Assembly (NCBI RefSeq): GCF_002245215.1 | Contig: NZ_NPMR01000002.1 | Span: forward strand, 806,001-870,000 | Reading direction: 5' to 3' | DNA length: 64,000 bases | Origin: Microbacterium sp. Yaish 1 | GTDB lineage: Bacteria > Actinomycetota > Actinomycetes > Actinomycetales > Microbacteriaceae | Shown here: positions 19,349 through 26,942 of the stretch, in pieces | Layout: every line of letters begins with the position of its first letter | How positions within the stretch are numbered: position 1 is the first letter of the stretch | The notes under the pieces: model-generated | Seen by the model: only the letters and a program-made list of their open reading frames with translations | Database searches by the model: none | What the model was told of the DNA's origin: nothing | Position numbers and translations under genes: made by a program

Positions 19349-19839
19349 GCGCCGGTCGCCGGAGCGCGGTCGAGCGGTGAGACGAAGAAGTTCAGGCGGA
19401 ACTTGCCGACGCGCAGCTCGGCGCCGTCGGAGAGCACGGCACGATCGACGCGTTCGCCGTTCACGTATGTGCCGTTGAGCGAGCGCTGGTCGACGATCTC
19501 GAAAGCCGACCCCGTGCGAGTGATCTCCGCGTGCCGTCGCGAGACGGTGACGTCGTCGAAGAAGATGTCGGCTTCGGGGTGGCGACCGACGGTCGTCACG
19601 TCGGTGTCCAGCAGATAGCGCGCCCCCGCGGTGGGGCCCGAACGAACCAGAAGCAGGGCCGCCCGCTCGGGCAACGCCTGGATGGCGTCGCGCTCCACAG
19701 CGGTGAGGTCAGCCCCGAACGGCACGAACGACAGGTCCAGGTCGTGCCCGAACGTCTGCGTCGTGTCCGAGGAACCGCTGTGCGGCGCGCGGTCGGGTCC
19801 GCGTCGGATGTCGTCGACGTCTCGATCCTTTTCGTCCAC
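19345..19839 (-). CDS. garA: FHA-domain metabolic regulator GarA/OdhI
   Basis: 164 aa, GTG start behind GGAAGAGGAGGACA. The C-terminal FHA domain (about 75-150) has YLLDTDVTTVGRHPEADIFF, DDVTVSRRHAEI and SLNGTYVNGERV, the phosphothreonine-binding residues. The N-terminal tail contains SDTTQTFGHDL, matching the ETTxTF-like motif whose threonines are phosphorylated by PknB/PknG-type kinases in GarA and OdhI. Unphosphorylated GarA inhibits 2-oxoglutarate dehydrogenase and tunes glutamate metabolism. The E3 component gene lpdA lies 0.7 kb to the right. First gene of the garA-ftsR unit. Confidence 0.88.
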   Translation of the reverse strand: MDEKDRDVDDIRRGPDRAPHSGSSDTTQTFGHDLDLSFVPFGADLTAVERDAIQALPERAALLLVRSGPTAGARYLLDTDVTTVGRHPEADIFFDDVTVSRRHAEITRTGSAFEIVDQRSLNGTYVNGERVDRAVLSDGAELRVGKFRLNFFVSPLDRAPATGA

Positions 19840-19932
19840 AGTGTCCTCCTCTTCCGGGCCAGCCTAACGGATCGGCGACGACTCGCGAACGCGAATACCC
19901 GGGCCTCTCACCACCTTCATATGGCCGAGGAT

Positions 19933-19938
19933 TAGGCT
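19933..19938 (+). promoter_or_regulatory. -10 box TAGGCT upstream of copC
   Basis: TAGGCT, 7-nt spacer, then ATG at 19946, with no clear Shine-Dalgarno: leaderless transcript likely. Confidence 0.5.
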
Positions 19939-19945
19939 CGGGGCG

Positions 19946-20500
19946 ATGTCTGCACGCACTCCTTCTCTTCGTATGCGCCTGCTCCTGGGCCTCGGCATCG
20001 TGCTCGGTATCGCCGCGGCCTCACCCGCGTCGCCCGCTCTCGCGCACGACGAGCTGCTGGCCTCCGACCCGGCTGCGGATTCGACCGTGGCCGAGCTGCC
20101 CGACGAGGTGACGCTCACCTTCAGCGGTGTCCTCATCGACGAGGAGGGCGTCAACGCGATCTCGGTGACCGACGCGGCGGGAACGGAGCTCGCCCAGGGA
20201 ACCCCGACGCTCGACGGCACGACGGCGACCCAGACCGTCGACGGAGACAGCCAGGGCCCGATCACCGTGCGCTGGCGGGTCGTCTCGAGCGACGGCCACC
20301 CGGTCTCGGGCGAGTTCTCGTTCACGGCCGGCGACCCGGCGGCGGCGCCGACGGCGCCCGCCGGTGGAACCGCCGCGACGGCACCGGCCGAGGGCCTGCC
20401 CGCGGCGTTCTGGATCGTCGTCTCGGTCGTCGTGGTCGCCGGCGTGATCGCCCTCGTGATCGCCCTCGTCGCGGCGTCTCGGCGGCGCACCGAGGACTAG
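19946..20500 (+). CDS. copC: Secreted, membrane-anchored CopC-domain protein
   Basis: 184 aa. The signal peptide (1-~33) ends SPALA-HDE, leaving a His at the mature N-terminus, as in CopC proteins where His1 ligates copper(II). The CopC beta-sandwich follows (LLASDPAADSTVAELPDEVTLTFSG ... RWRVVSSDGHPVSGEFSFTAG, the latter with the second His). A Pro/Ala linker and a C-terminal transmembrane helix (AFWIVVSVVVVAGVIALVIALVAA) with Arg tail keep it on the outer membrane face. Likely copper binding at the cell surface. No CopD or copper ATPase is adjacent. Its TAG stop is the beginning of the lpdA -10 box. Confidence 0.82.
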   Translation: MSARTPSLRMRLLLGLGIVLGIAAASPASPALAHDELLASDPAADSTVAELPDEVTLTFSGVLIDEEGVNAISVTDAAGTELAQGTPTLDGTTATQTVDGDSQGPITVRWRVVSSDGHPVSGEFSFTAGDPAAAPTAPAGGTAATAPAEGLPAAFWIVVSVVVVAGVIALVIALVAASRRRTED

Positions 20501-20503
20501 GCT
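20498..20503 (+). promoter_or_regulatory. -10 box TAGGCT upstream of lpdA, overlapping the copC stop codon
   Basis: TAGGCT starts with the copC TAG stop and is followed by GGGAGC and the ATG at 20510. GGGAG could equally act as a close Shine-Dalgarno for a read-through transcript. Confidence 0.4.
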
Positions 20504-20509
20504 GGGAGC

Positions 20510-21910
20510 ATGCCTCACTACAACGTCGTCATCCTCGGCGCGGGCCCCGGCGGGTATGTCGCAGCTGTCCGCGCTGCGCAGCTCGGACAGTCCGTCGCGA
20601 TCATCGAAGAGAAGTACTGGGGAGGCGTCTGCCTCAACGTCGGCTGCATCCCCTCCAAGGCTCTGCTGAAGAACGCCGACCTCGCCCACACCTTCAAGCA
20701 CAAGGCCGATCTCTTCGGTATCAGCGGAGATGTGAACTTCGACTTCGGCACCGCGTTCGACCGCAGCCGCAAGGTGGCCGAGACGCACGTCAAGGGCATC
20801 CACTTCCTGATGAAGAAGAACAAGGTCACCGAGTACGAGGGACGCGGGTCGTTCCTCGACGCGAAGTCGATCCAGGTGACCAAGGCCGACGGCTCGCAGG
20901 AGACCGTCACGTTCGACAACGTCATCATCGCCACCGGCTCGACCGTGCGCCTCCTCCCCGGAGTGCAGCTCAGCGACAACGTCGTGACCTACGAGGAGCA
21001 GATCCTCACGCGCGACCTGCCCAACTCGATCGTCATCGTCGGCGCCGGCGCGATCGGCATGGAGTTCGCCTTCGTCATGTCGAACTACGGCGTGAAGGTC
21101 ACGATCATCGAGTTCCTCGACCGTGCCCTCCCCAACGAGGACGTCGAGGTCTCGAAGGAGATCCAGAAGCAGTACAAGAAGTACGGCATCGACATCCTGA
21201 CCTCGACCAAGGTCGAGCAGATCGTCGACTCGGGCGACAAGGTCACCGTCTCGTACTCGGCCAACGCCGACGGCGCGAAGGGACAGATCGAGGCTGACAA
21301 GGTCCTCATGTCGATCGGCTTCGCTCCTCGCGTCGAGGGCTTCGGTCTCGAGAACACCGGCGTGAAGCTCACCGAGCGCGGCGCGATCGACATCGACGAC
21401 CACATGCGGACGAACGTCGAGGGCATCTACGCGATCGGTGACGTCACCGCCAAGCTGCAGCTCGCGCATGTCGCCGAGGCGCAGGGTGTCGTCGCGGCGG
21501 AGACCATCGGCGGCGCGGAGACGCAGACCCTCGGCGACTACCGCAACATGCCGCGTGCGACGTTCTGCTCCCCGCAGGTCGCGTCGTTCGGGCTCACCGA
21601 GCAGCAGGCGCGCGACGCCGGCTACGACGTCAAGGTCGCGAAGTTCCCGTTCTCGGCGAACGGCAAGGCCAACGGCCTGGGCGAGCCCGTCGGTTTCGTC
21701 AAGCTCATCGCCGACGCCGAGCACCTCGAGCTCCTCGGCGGTCACCTCATCGGCCCCGACGTGTCGGAGCTGCTGCCGGAGCTGACCCTGGCTCAGAAGT
21801 GGGACCTCACCGCGCTCGAGGCCGCGCGCAACGTCCACACGCACCCGACCCTGTCGGAAGGCCTTCAGGAGGCCTTCCACGGTCTCGCGGGTCACATGAT
21901 CAACCTCTGA
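20510..21910 (+). CDS. lpdA: Dihydrolipoyl dehydrogenase (E3)
   Basis: 466 aa. FAD flavoenzyme that reoxidises lipoyl groups of pyruvate and 2-oxoglutarate dehydrogenase complexes with NAD. FAD-binding [21 protein letters not shown], redox disulphide [19 protein letters not shown]-binding [21 protein letters not shown], second FAD site [22 protein letters not shown] and the C-terminal active-site His-Glu [16 protein letters not shown] are all intact. Length normal. Separately promoted just after copC. Linked in function to garA upstream, which controls 2-oxoglutarate dehydrogenase in related organisms. Confidence 0.95.
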   Translation: MPHYNVVILGAGPGGYVAAVRAAQLGQSVAIIEEKYWGGVCLNVGCIPSKALLKNADLAHTFKHKADLFGISGDVNFDFGTAFDRSRKVAETHVKGIHFLMKKNKVTEYEGRGSFLDAKSIQVTKADGSQETVTFDNVIIATGSTVRLLPGVQLSDNVVTYEEQILTRDLPNSIVIVGAGAIGMEFAFVMSNYGVKVTIIEFLDRALPNEDVEVSKEIQKQYKKYGIDILTSTKVEQIVDSGDKVTVSYSANADGAKGQIEADKVLMSIGFAPRVEGFGLENTGVKLTERGAIDIDDHMRTNVEGIYAIGDVTAKLQLAHVAEAQGVVAAETIGGAETQTLGDYRNMPRATFCSPQVASFGLTEQQARDAGYDVKVAKFPFSANGKANGLGEPVGFVKLIADAEHLELLGGHLIGPDVSELLPELTLAQKWDLTALEAARNVHTHPTLSEGLQEAFHGLAGHMINL

Positions 21911-21923
21911 CGCTCGCGTCGCC

Positions 21924-21972
21924 AGAAGACGAACGCACCGCTCGGCCTCGGCCGGCGGTGCGTTCGTCTTCT
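21924..21972. terminator. Strong bidirectional terminator after lpdA
   Basis: Arms 21924-21941 and 21955-21972 (AGAAGACGAACGCACCGC and its complement) form a perfect 18-bp stem over a 13-nt loop. It stands between convergent lpdA and the CYTH gene. Confidence 0.8.
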
Positions 21973-21994
21973 CGTCCGATGGAGCCTGGGAGGC

Positions 21995-22627
21995 TCAGCG
22001 CCCGAGGGCGCGTCCGAGCTTGGATTCGGATGCCGCCGGCGCTCCCCCGGCGGATGCCACCAACTCGTCGGCTGCGGCGAAGAGCTCGGCCACACCGGCC
22101 GCGGTGGCGGGCGCCGCGGGGCCCAGCTCGAGCTCCCACTCCCGCCATGAGCTCGTACGTCCCGACCGTTCGTCCGTGGCCGTCACCCGATCGTCGACGA
22201 ACTCGGCGACCATGCCGCCCGCAGCGTCGAGCAGGGCGAAGGCGGTGCGCGAGTTGCGAATGCGCGCGATGACCTCGAAGGGCGGCTGCGCCACCTCGGC
22301 GAGCTCGGCGACGATCGCGTCCGGCACCTCGACCGGGGCCGACTCATCGGCGTCGTCAAGGGGCCAGTGCGTCTCGAGCTTGCCTTCCGGCGTCGAGCGT
22401 TTGACGTGCCAGCCCTCGTCAGGACCGCCCGTGCGCCGCCGCAGCGCGGTCAGCGCCGCGGCGAGTCGACCGTCAGCGGTGTCGAGGTAGCGAGCGTCGA
22501 GCTCACGCGGCTCGGCTGCGCCGACGGTCGCGACTCCCGGGAGGACCGACCAGTCGGGGACGATCGCCTCGTCGCCGACGTCGTACTTCCGCTCGACCTC
22601 GAGCGAACTGCGCGGCTCAGTCGTCAC
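21995..22627 (-). CDS. CYTH-domain protein
   Basis: 210 aa, GTG start lying inside the end of the upstream small gene (11-nt overlap). The N-terminal LEVERKYDV is the ExExK signature of CYTH triphosphate-tunnel enzymes (class IV adenylyl cyclase, thiamine triphosphatase, inorganic triphosphatase). Further tunnel residues are seen in ARYLDTADGRL, ALRRRTGG and GWHVKRSTPEGKLETHWPL. It is shorter than CYTH-CHAD proteins and lacks a CHAD domain. Probably acts on inorganic or organic triphosphates in the cytoplasm; the substrate is unknown. The C-terminal tail is Ala-rich. Confidence 0.8.
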   Translation of the reverse strand: MTTEPRSSLEVERKYDVGDEAIVPDWSVLPGVATVGAAEPRELDARYLDTADGRLAAALTALRRRTGGPDEGWHVKRSTPEGKLETHWPLDDADESAPVEVPDAIVAELAEVAQPPFEVIARIRNSRTAFALLDAAGGMVAEFVDDRVTATDERSGRTSSWREWELELGPAAPATAAGVAELFAAADELVASAGGAPAASESKLGRALGR

Positions 22628-22862
22628 TGGTCACGCGGTCATCGCGCTCGTCGGTCGAGGGGTCGATGTCGCCCTCCGCCTCGACGAAGTGGAACTCCGA
22701 CGACGTCGGTCCGTCGCCCTCGCCGGTGTTCTCCGGCTCGCCGGAGCGTTCGTAGACCACCTGGGTCTCGCTGTAGGGAAGGATGAGCCGGTCTGACGCG
22801 TCGTCGTCCAGCGGAAGGGTCTGCCCATCGAGGGGACCACCGTGCAGTCGTGCAATAGCCAT
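22617..22862 (-). CDS. Small conserved hypothetical protein
   Basis: 81 aa, ATG start behind GGAGGTCAG. Sequence opens MAIARLHGGPLDGQTLPL and continues with a YSETQVVYER strand and an acidic tail (FVEAEGDIDPSTDERDD). I recognise no named domain; similar short proteins with an LHGGPLDG opening exist in Microbacteriaceae. It overlaps the CYTH gene and precedes it in an apparent two-gene unit, so the products may be made together. No signal peptide or membrane segment. Confidence 0.65.
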   Translation of the reverse strand: MAIARLHGGPLDGQTLPLDDDASDRLILPYSETQVVYERSGEPENTGEGDGPTSSEFHFVEAEGDIDPSTDERDDRVTSDD

Positions 22863-22912
22863 GTTCTGACCTCCTGGCTCCCGACGATACCCGCGCCGCT
22901 CCGACCGGCCGA

Positions 22913-22918
22913 TACGCT
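22913..22918 (+). promoter_or_regulatory. -10 box TACGCT in front of a 12-codon upstream ORF
   Basis: TACGCT, spacer TGCGCC, then ATG at 22925, the same geometry as the other leaderless promoters here. That ATG opens a 12-codon frame, not the amidotransferase frame. Confidence 0.45.
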
Positions 22919-22924
22919 TGCGCC

Positions 22925-22963
22925 ATGCGTGCTCGGCGACTACGAAAGCCCCCCTCGGCGTGA
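22925..22963 (+). CDS. Possible Arg-rich leader ORF ahead of the amidotransferase
   Basis: ATG at the expected leaderless start reads MRARRLRKPPSA and stops at TGA 22961-22963, overlapping the amidotransferase GTG (GTGA). It could couple translation to the next gene, which has no Shine-Dalgarno of its own. Alternatively the C6 tract at 22949-22954 has lost one base and this is simply the true N-terminus: with one more C the frame continues as RKPPLGVKPFVLL. I cannot decide from sequence. Confidence 0.3.
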   Translation: MRARRLRKPPSA

Positions 22964-23691
22964 AGCCGTTCGTGCTGCTCGCAACCCGGGCCGAGGACAC
23001 GCCCGCCGACGAAGAGTACGAGCTCTTCCTTCGCCATACGGGCCTCGAACCGGCCTCGCTTCGCCGCGTGCGGCTCGAGGCGGAACCGATGCCCGAGATC
23101 GACCTCGACGGCATCTCGGGCATCTTCGTCGGCGGCGGTCCGTTCAACGCGTCCGATCCGTGGGAGCGGAAGTCCGCTGTACAGCGACGCGTCGAGACCG
23201 AGTTCTCAGACCTGCTGGAGCGGGTCGTCGCACAGGACATTCCGTTCCTCGGCGCCTGCTACGGAATCGGCACGGTGGGTGCGTTTCTCGGGGCGACGAT
23301 CGACCGTCGGTTCGGCGAGCCCATCAGCGTCGCCGACGTCGAGCTGACGGATGCCGGGCGTCGCGATCCGCTCCTGGCCGGCATGCCGCCGTCGTTCGCC
23401 GCCTTCGTCGGACACAAGGAGGCGATCTCGGTCCTCCCCTCCCGTGCCGTCCTGCTCGCTTCCTCGGAGGCATGCCCCGTGCAGATGTTCCGGGTCGGCC
23501 AGAACGTCTACGCGACGCAGTTCCATCCGGAACTGGATCTCGCCGGGATCACGACGCGCATCCACGCATACGCGGGATACGGCTACTTCGCACCCGACGA
23601 ACTCGACCTGACGCTCTCCGCGGTGCGCCGCAGGCCGGTCAGCCGCACGGGAGCGATCCTCCGCGCGTTCGTCGAGCGTTACGCACGGTAG
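22960..23691 (+). CDS. Class I glutamine amidotransferase-like protein
   Basis: 243 aa from GTG (VKPFVLLATRAED), the usual start of this family; no Shine-Dalgarno precedes it. A flavodoxin-like amidotransferase fold with the nucleophile Cys in FLGACYGIGTVGAFLGA and catalytic His-Glu in QFHPELDLAG. Members are annotated GMP synthase-like or gamma-glutamyl hydrolase-like; it lacks the synthase domain of GuaA, so the amide acceptor is unknown. Cytoplasmic. It may be coupled to the short leader ORF before it, or its true start may be at 22925 if the C6 tract is miscounted. Followed 17 nt later by the next gene, which has its own -10 box. Confidence 0.8.
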   Translation: MKPFVLLATRAEDTPADEEYELFLRHTGLEPASLRRVRLEAEPMPEIDLDGISGIFVGGGPFNASDPWERKSAVQRRVETEFSDLLERVVAQDIPFLGACYGIGTVGAFLGATIDRRFGEPISVADVELTDAGRRDPLLAGMPPSFAAFVGHKEAISVLPSRAVLLASSEACPVQMFRVGQNVYATQFHPELDLAGITTRIHAYAGYGYFAPDELDLTLSAVRRRPVSRTGAILRAFVERYAR

Positions 23692-23696
23692 CTCGC

Positions 23697-23702
23697 TAGT
23701 CT
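23697..23702 (+). promoter_or_regulatory. -10 box TAGTCT of a leaderless transcript
   Basis: TAGTCT, 6-nt spacer CATGCC, GTG at 23709. No Shine-Dalgarno. Confidence 0.5.
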
Positions 23703-23708
23703 CATGCC

Positions 23709-24068
23709 GTGATCCATCTGGTGGCTCGCCGTCTTCGCCCCGATCATCGCGACCGCGTCATCGAGTGGTTGCGCGAGGTCGACGGCCCGCGGCGCGCGGA
23801 GGCGCTGGAGTCGCTCGCGGCTGAGGGGGTCGAGCACGAGACCGCGATGATCATCGATACGGCGGATGGCCCCATCATCGTCTACGCCATGCAGACCGAC
23901 GACCTCGATGGCTCGCAAGCGGTCGCAGATGCGTCGCCCCGTCCGATCGACGCGGAGCACCGTGCGGTGATGCGCGCGGCCGCGGGCGGGCGGCTTGCGA
24001 GCGAGGTCGTCCTGGACCTGCACGCCGGTAGCGTCCGCCCTGCTGGGACGAGCTCCGACGACGACTGA
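23709..24068 (+). CDS. Small protein, possible DUF6176 family
   Basis: 119 aa, GTG start. The first half (MIHLVARRLRPDHRDRVIEWLREVDG, then RAEALESLAAEGVEHETAMI) has the alternating beta-alpha pattern and RxxEALxxLxxEGV core I associate with DUF6176, a ferredoxin-like small family without known function. A strand DGPIIVYAMQTDD follows, then a polar tail. No membrane segment. It converges with the BrkB-type gene. Family call is from memory and tentative; that it is a real gene is supported by its promoter and coding pattern. Confidence 0.6.
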   Translation: MIHLVARRLRPDHRDRVIEWLREVDGPRRAEALESLAAEGVEHETAMIIDTADGPIIVYAMQTDDLDGSQAVADASPRPIDAEHRAVMRAAAGGRLASEVVLDLHAGSVRPAGTSSDDD

Positions 24069-24069
24069 G

Positions 24070-24090
24070 GCCGGCGGGTCAGGCGCCGGC
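24070..24090 (+). terminator. Short hairpin followed by TTT
   Basis: GCCGGCG and CGCCGGC form a 7-bp stem over GGTCAGG, followed by TTT. It ends the upstream plus-strand gene and overlaps the stop codon of the convergent gene. Confidence 0.45.
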
Positions 24091-25092
24091 TTTCGCGCGC
24101 TCGTCGGCCTCGAGCTCGCGTGCCTTCTCGAGTTCCCGGGCCGCGGCGGCGACGGCATCCTCCGCACGCTGCACGCGACGCCGCAGGAATGTGGTGGCGC
24201 CGAAGCGCGCCCGCACGCGGTCTTCCTCTTCGCGCACGCCCGTGACGATGTAGGCGGTCGCGATGAGGATGACCTGCGACGACAGGTTGAGCCACAGCAG
24301 CAGCGCGATCAGTGAGGCGAACGACGCGAGCAACGGGTTCGAGGTGGCACCACCGACGAACAGACCCGACAGCTGCTGCAGCACCGTCAGCCCGGCGGCC
24401 CCGAGCAGAGCGCCGCTCCACAGCGCGCGCTTTCGCACCTTCACCCCGGACAGGACCCGGAAGAGCACGGCCACAGCGACGGCGTCGAGGGCGAACACCA
24501 CCACCAGCGACACGGCCCAGCCGCCGAACTGCACGAGCGGGTTCTCGTCGGAGAAACCGAGGAGGTCGGCGAGCAGTCCCACCCCGGCCGTCCCCAGGAA
24601 CGTCACGCCGGCGGCGGCGACGAGCGCCCCGCCGATGCCGACCGCGAGCGCGAGGTTGCGCAGGAGCACCCACACGAAGAGCACGTCGTCGGTCAGCTGG
24701 TCCGCGATCGCCCGCATGGCGGTTCGGAGCGAACCGATCGCACCGATCGCCGCGCCGACCAGACCGACGGTGGCGATGACTCCCGCGATGGTCAGCCCGG
24801 CCGGGGCCTGGATGTCGTCGAGCTTGATGAGACCGTCCTCTCCGACGAGTCCCGGGATGACGCGGTTCACGGCGTCGATGAGCGCCTGCCACGCAACGGG
24901 GTCACCGGCGAGCCACAGCGCCGCGACGGAGAACCCCAACAGCACGCCGGCGAAGACGCTGAACAGGGTGCGGTACGTGACGCTGTCGGCGAGCACCGGC
25001 CCACGGTGCTCGCTGTACAGCAGGAACGCGCGCACCGGTTTGCGCTGCAGCGCCCACGCGATCGAGCGGGAGATGAACGTGGACTCGGCCAT
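24079..25092 (-). CDS. YihY/BrkB-family inner-membrane protein
   Basis: 337 aa. A polytopic membrane protein with about six transmembrane helices (VFAGVLLGFSVAALWLAG, GLTIAGVIATVGLVGAAIGAI, LALAVGIGGALVAAAGVTFLG, FGGWAVSLVVVFALDAVAV, ALWSGALLGAAGLTVL, IALLLWLNLSSQVILIATAY). The N-terminal LADSVTYRTLFSVFAG block and the late LLWLNLSSQVIL block are typical of the family once called ribonuclease BN, which are not nucleases. The charged C-terminal tail is cytoplasmic and coiled-coil-like. Function unknown, possibly transport. A TATCGT box 6 nt before the ATG indicates a leaderless transcript. Confidence 0.85.
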   Translation of the reverse strand: MAESTFISRSIAWALQRKPVRAFLLYSEHRGPVLADSVTYRTLFSVFAGVLLGFSVAALWLAGDPVAWQALIDAVNRVIPGLVGEDGLIKLDDIQAPAGLTIAGVIATVGLVGAAIGAIGSLRTAMRAIADQLTDDVLFVWVLLRNLALAVGIGGALVAAAGVTFLGTAGVGLLADLLGFSDENPLVQFGGWAVSLVVVFALDAVAVAVLFRVLSGVKVRKRALWSGALLGAAGLTVLQQLSGLFVGGATSNPLLASFASLIALLLWLNLSSQVILIATAYIVTGVREEEDRVRARFGATTFLRRRVQRAEDAVAAAARELEKARELEADERAKAGA

Positions 25093-25098
25093 GCCGCC

Positions 25099-25104
25099 AC
25101 GATA
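25099..25104 (-). promoter_or_regulatory. -10 box TATCGT of a leaderless transcript
   Basis: On the minus strand TATCGT, spacer GGCGGC, then ATG at 25092. Confidence 0.5.
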
Positions 25105-25143
25105 GCGCGGCGCTCACCCTCGCCCCCGTGCACTTGACACGCC

Positions 25144-25623
25144 TCAGATCCCGACCCAGGCACCCCCGACGACCGCCCATGCGCCGAGCAGCATGAAGGG
25201 GCCGAATGGTATCCGGGTGTGCCGGTCGCCTCGGCGGGCGGCGATCACCACGACGGCGACGAGACCGCCGGAGAAGAACGCGAGCGCGGTCGCGACGAGC
25301 GGCGCCACCCAGTCGTGCGTGCCCGTGAGGAGCCCGATCGCCGCCGCGAGTTTGACGTCTCCCCCGCCCAGCGCCCGACCGCCCCGGTGGAGGAGGTAGT
25401 AGACGACGAACAGCACGATCGAGGCTGCCGCCGCCCCGACGATCGGCCCTATCGAGGCCCGTTCGATGGCAGAGAGCACCGCGACGCCCGCGGCCGCGCC
25501 GGCCAATCCGAGGACGAGGCGGTTCGGAAGCCGGTGCGTCGCGATGTCGACCACCGCCAGCGCGACGCTCAGCGCGGCACAGGCGGCCACGACCACGATC
25601 GTCGCCATCGTCAGCGGTGTCAC
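25144..25623 (-). CDS. Prepilin peptidase, A24 family (CpaA/TadV type)
   Basis: 159 aa from a GTG that overlaps the stop of the DUF1905 gene (GTGA), showing coupling. An aspartic membrane protease of the small, methylase-free type: first catalytic Asp in AVVDIATHRLPNRLVLGL, second in GGGDVKLAAAIGLLTG, with about four to five transmembrane helices (SVALAVVDIA, VGAAAASIVLFVVYYLL, LVATALAFFSGGLVAVVVIAA, PFMLLGAWAVVGGAW). Family members process type IV or Flp pilins. No pilin or tad genes are in this window, so its substrate is encoded elsewhere. Confidence 0.82.
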   Translation of the reverse strand: MTPLTMATIVVVAACAALSVALAVVDIATHRLPNRLVLGLAGAAAGVAVLSAIERASIGPIVGAAAASIVLFVVYYLLHRGGRALGGGDVKLAAAIGLLTGTHDWVAPLVATALAFFSGGLVAVVVIAARRGDRHTRIPFGPFMLLGAWAVVGGAWVGI

Positions 25624-25916
25624 GCGTCGAGGACCTCGAGCATCACCCGGACGATGCCGTCGGATCCGATCGATTCGGCGCGGCGGATCGCTTGCTTCAA
25701 CGGGAGCACGTAACCGCCGCGCCCGGCATCCGGAAAGATCGAGGTCTGCCACGTCGAACCGCCGATCGTCGCCCGCACCCGCACGGACCCGAACCCCCGC
25801 GGCATCCGCGGGATCTCTCGGATGTCAGCGCTGGGCTCTTCCGGCACGGCCGCGAAGTACCAATCCTGGGTGCGGGCCTCCCAGCGGAACACCTCGGCGT
25901 CGAACTCCATCTTCAC
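25620..25916 (-). CDS. DUF1905-domain protein
   Basis: 98 aa, GTG start. EFDAEVFRWEARTQDWYFAAVP near the start and GFGSVRVRATIGGSTWQTSIFPD..GGYVLPLKQAIRRAESI are the hallmark of DUF1905, a small beta-barrel-like domain of unknown function. No signal peptide, so cytoplasmic. TACGCT 6 nt before the GTG suggests a leaderless transcript shared with the prepilin peptidase, whose start overlaps this stop. A functional link to pilin processing is not evident. Confidence 0.85.
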   Translation of the reverse strand: MKMEFDAEVFRWEARTQDWYFAAVPEEPSADIREIPRMPRGFGSVRVRATIGGSTWQTSIFPDAGRGGYVLPLKQAIRRAESIGSDGIVRVMLEVLDA

Positions 25917-25922
25917 GCGATC

Positions 25923-25928
25923 AGCGTA
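25923..25928 (-). promoter_or_regulatory. -10 box TACGCT of the DUF1905-peptidase operon
   Basis: On the minus strand TACGCT, spacer GATCGC, then GTG at 25916. Confidence 0.5.
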
Positions 25929-25975
25929 GGCCGCTCCCGAGGCGGGCGTCGCGGGTGTCCACAGGCCGGACCCGG

Positions 25976-26893
25976 CTACGGCTTGATCATCACCGGGGTT
26001 CCCGGAGGCAGCTGAGCCAGCCGATCGACCGCGGGCCCGTCGAGGTAGATGCAGCCGAAGGATGTGTCGCCCTCACGCGTCCGGTAGTAGTGGAAAGCCG
26101 TGACGGCGACATCTCCCCCGTCGAACCCGGCCATCACGGGCGACTGGACGCCGAGGTACACCATCGGATGCCCCTCGGTGTACCGGAACTCCGGAACGAC
26201 AGTCGTCCACATGATGAAGGTCCGCCCCGTCGGCGTCGGCGTCGACGGCTTGCCCCAGGCGAACTGGTCGGACACGCGTTCACGACCGGCCGCACTGACG
26301 ACGTCGATGGTGTTCGCCTGGAGGTGGACCTCGACGTACTGCGCCGTCGTGGTCAGCTCGACATCGGCGGCGCGAAGCCATCCGACGGTCTGTCCCCCGT
26401 TCCCCTCGGGAGGCACGCCCTGCCGGCCTGGCAGAAGCACCTTCACCCAGTCGACCTGGGCCTCGACGACGGGCACCGTCGTGCCGCCGTAGTGATGGTC
26501 GCGAGGAAGCTGTCCGACGGGTTGCCCGGTGGGGTCGGCGAACACGGGCGCGCCCGCGCCCAGCGGTCGAGCGAGCGATGAGGTCACCGGCCCCATCGGG
26601 TCGTCATCGACCGGCATCGCCGGGTTGACCGAGCGCACATCGATCACGGGCAGCGCCGAGATGTCGTAGACGGTGTCATTCCGGGCATACGGCACCGGCC
26701 CGGTATCCGGATCGGCCGCGGGCTCCGCAGCCGGGGACGGTGGCGCTTCGCTCCGGGCGACGGCGGCCGGGGGCTCCGCGCTCCGTGCGATCGCGAGGTC
26801 GCGGAGCGGGGCGAGCACCCAGAACCCCGATACCGCCAGAACGCCGACCGCGACGACAGCCACGAGGGCTGCAGGGTGCGGTCGACGAGTCAT
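25976..26893 (-). CDS. Secreted or membrane-anchored L,D-transpeptidase (YkuD family)
   Basis: 305 aa from the ATG of MTRRPHPAALVAVV; a longer frame to 27001 is not supported. An N-terminal signal-anchor (AALVAVVAVGVLAVSGFWVL) and a Pro/Ala-rich linker precede an SH3-like region (~90-180) and the YkuD catalytic domain (~185-305), with the second active-site His in VTAFHYYRTREG and the catalytic Cys in TSFGCIYLDGPAVDRL. It would form 3-3 cross-links in peptidoglycan or attach proteins to it, outside the membrane. Monocistronic. Family assignment strong; exact substrate unknown. Confidence 0.88.
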   Translation of the reverse strand: MTRRPHPAALVAVVAVGVLAVSGFWVLAPLRDLAIARSAEPPAAVARSEAPPSPAAEPAADPDTGPVPYARNDTVYDISALPVIDVRSVNPAMPVDDDPMGPVTSSLARPLGAGAPVFADPTGQPVGQLPRDHHYGGTTVPVVEAQVDWVKVLLPGRQGVPPEGNGGQTVGWLRAADVELTTTAQYVEVHLQANTIDVVSAAGRERVSDQFAWGKPSTPTPTGRTFIMWTTVVPEFRYTEGHPMVYLGVQSPVMAGFDGGDVAVTAFHYYRTREGDTSFGCIYLDGPAVDRLAQLPPGTPVMIKP

Positions 26894-26942
26894 ATGCCCA
26901 TGCTCGGACGCATACGGCGACGGCGCAAGAGAGCGCCCCCGG

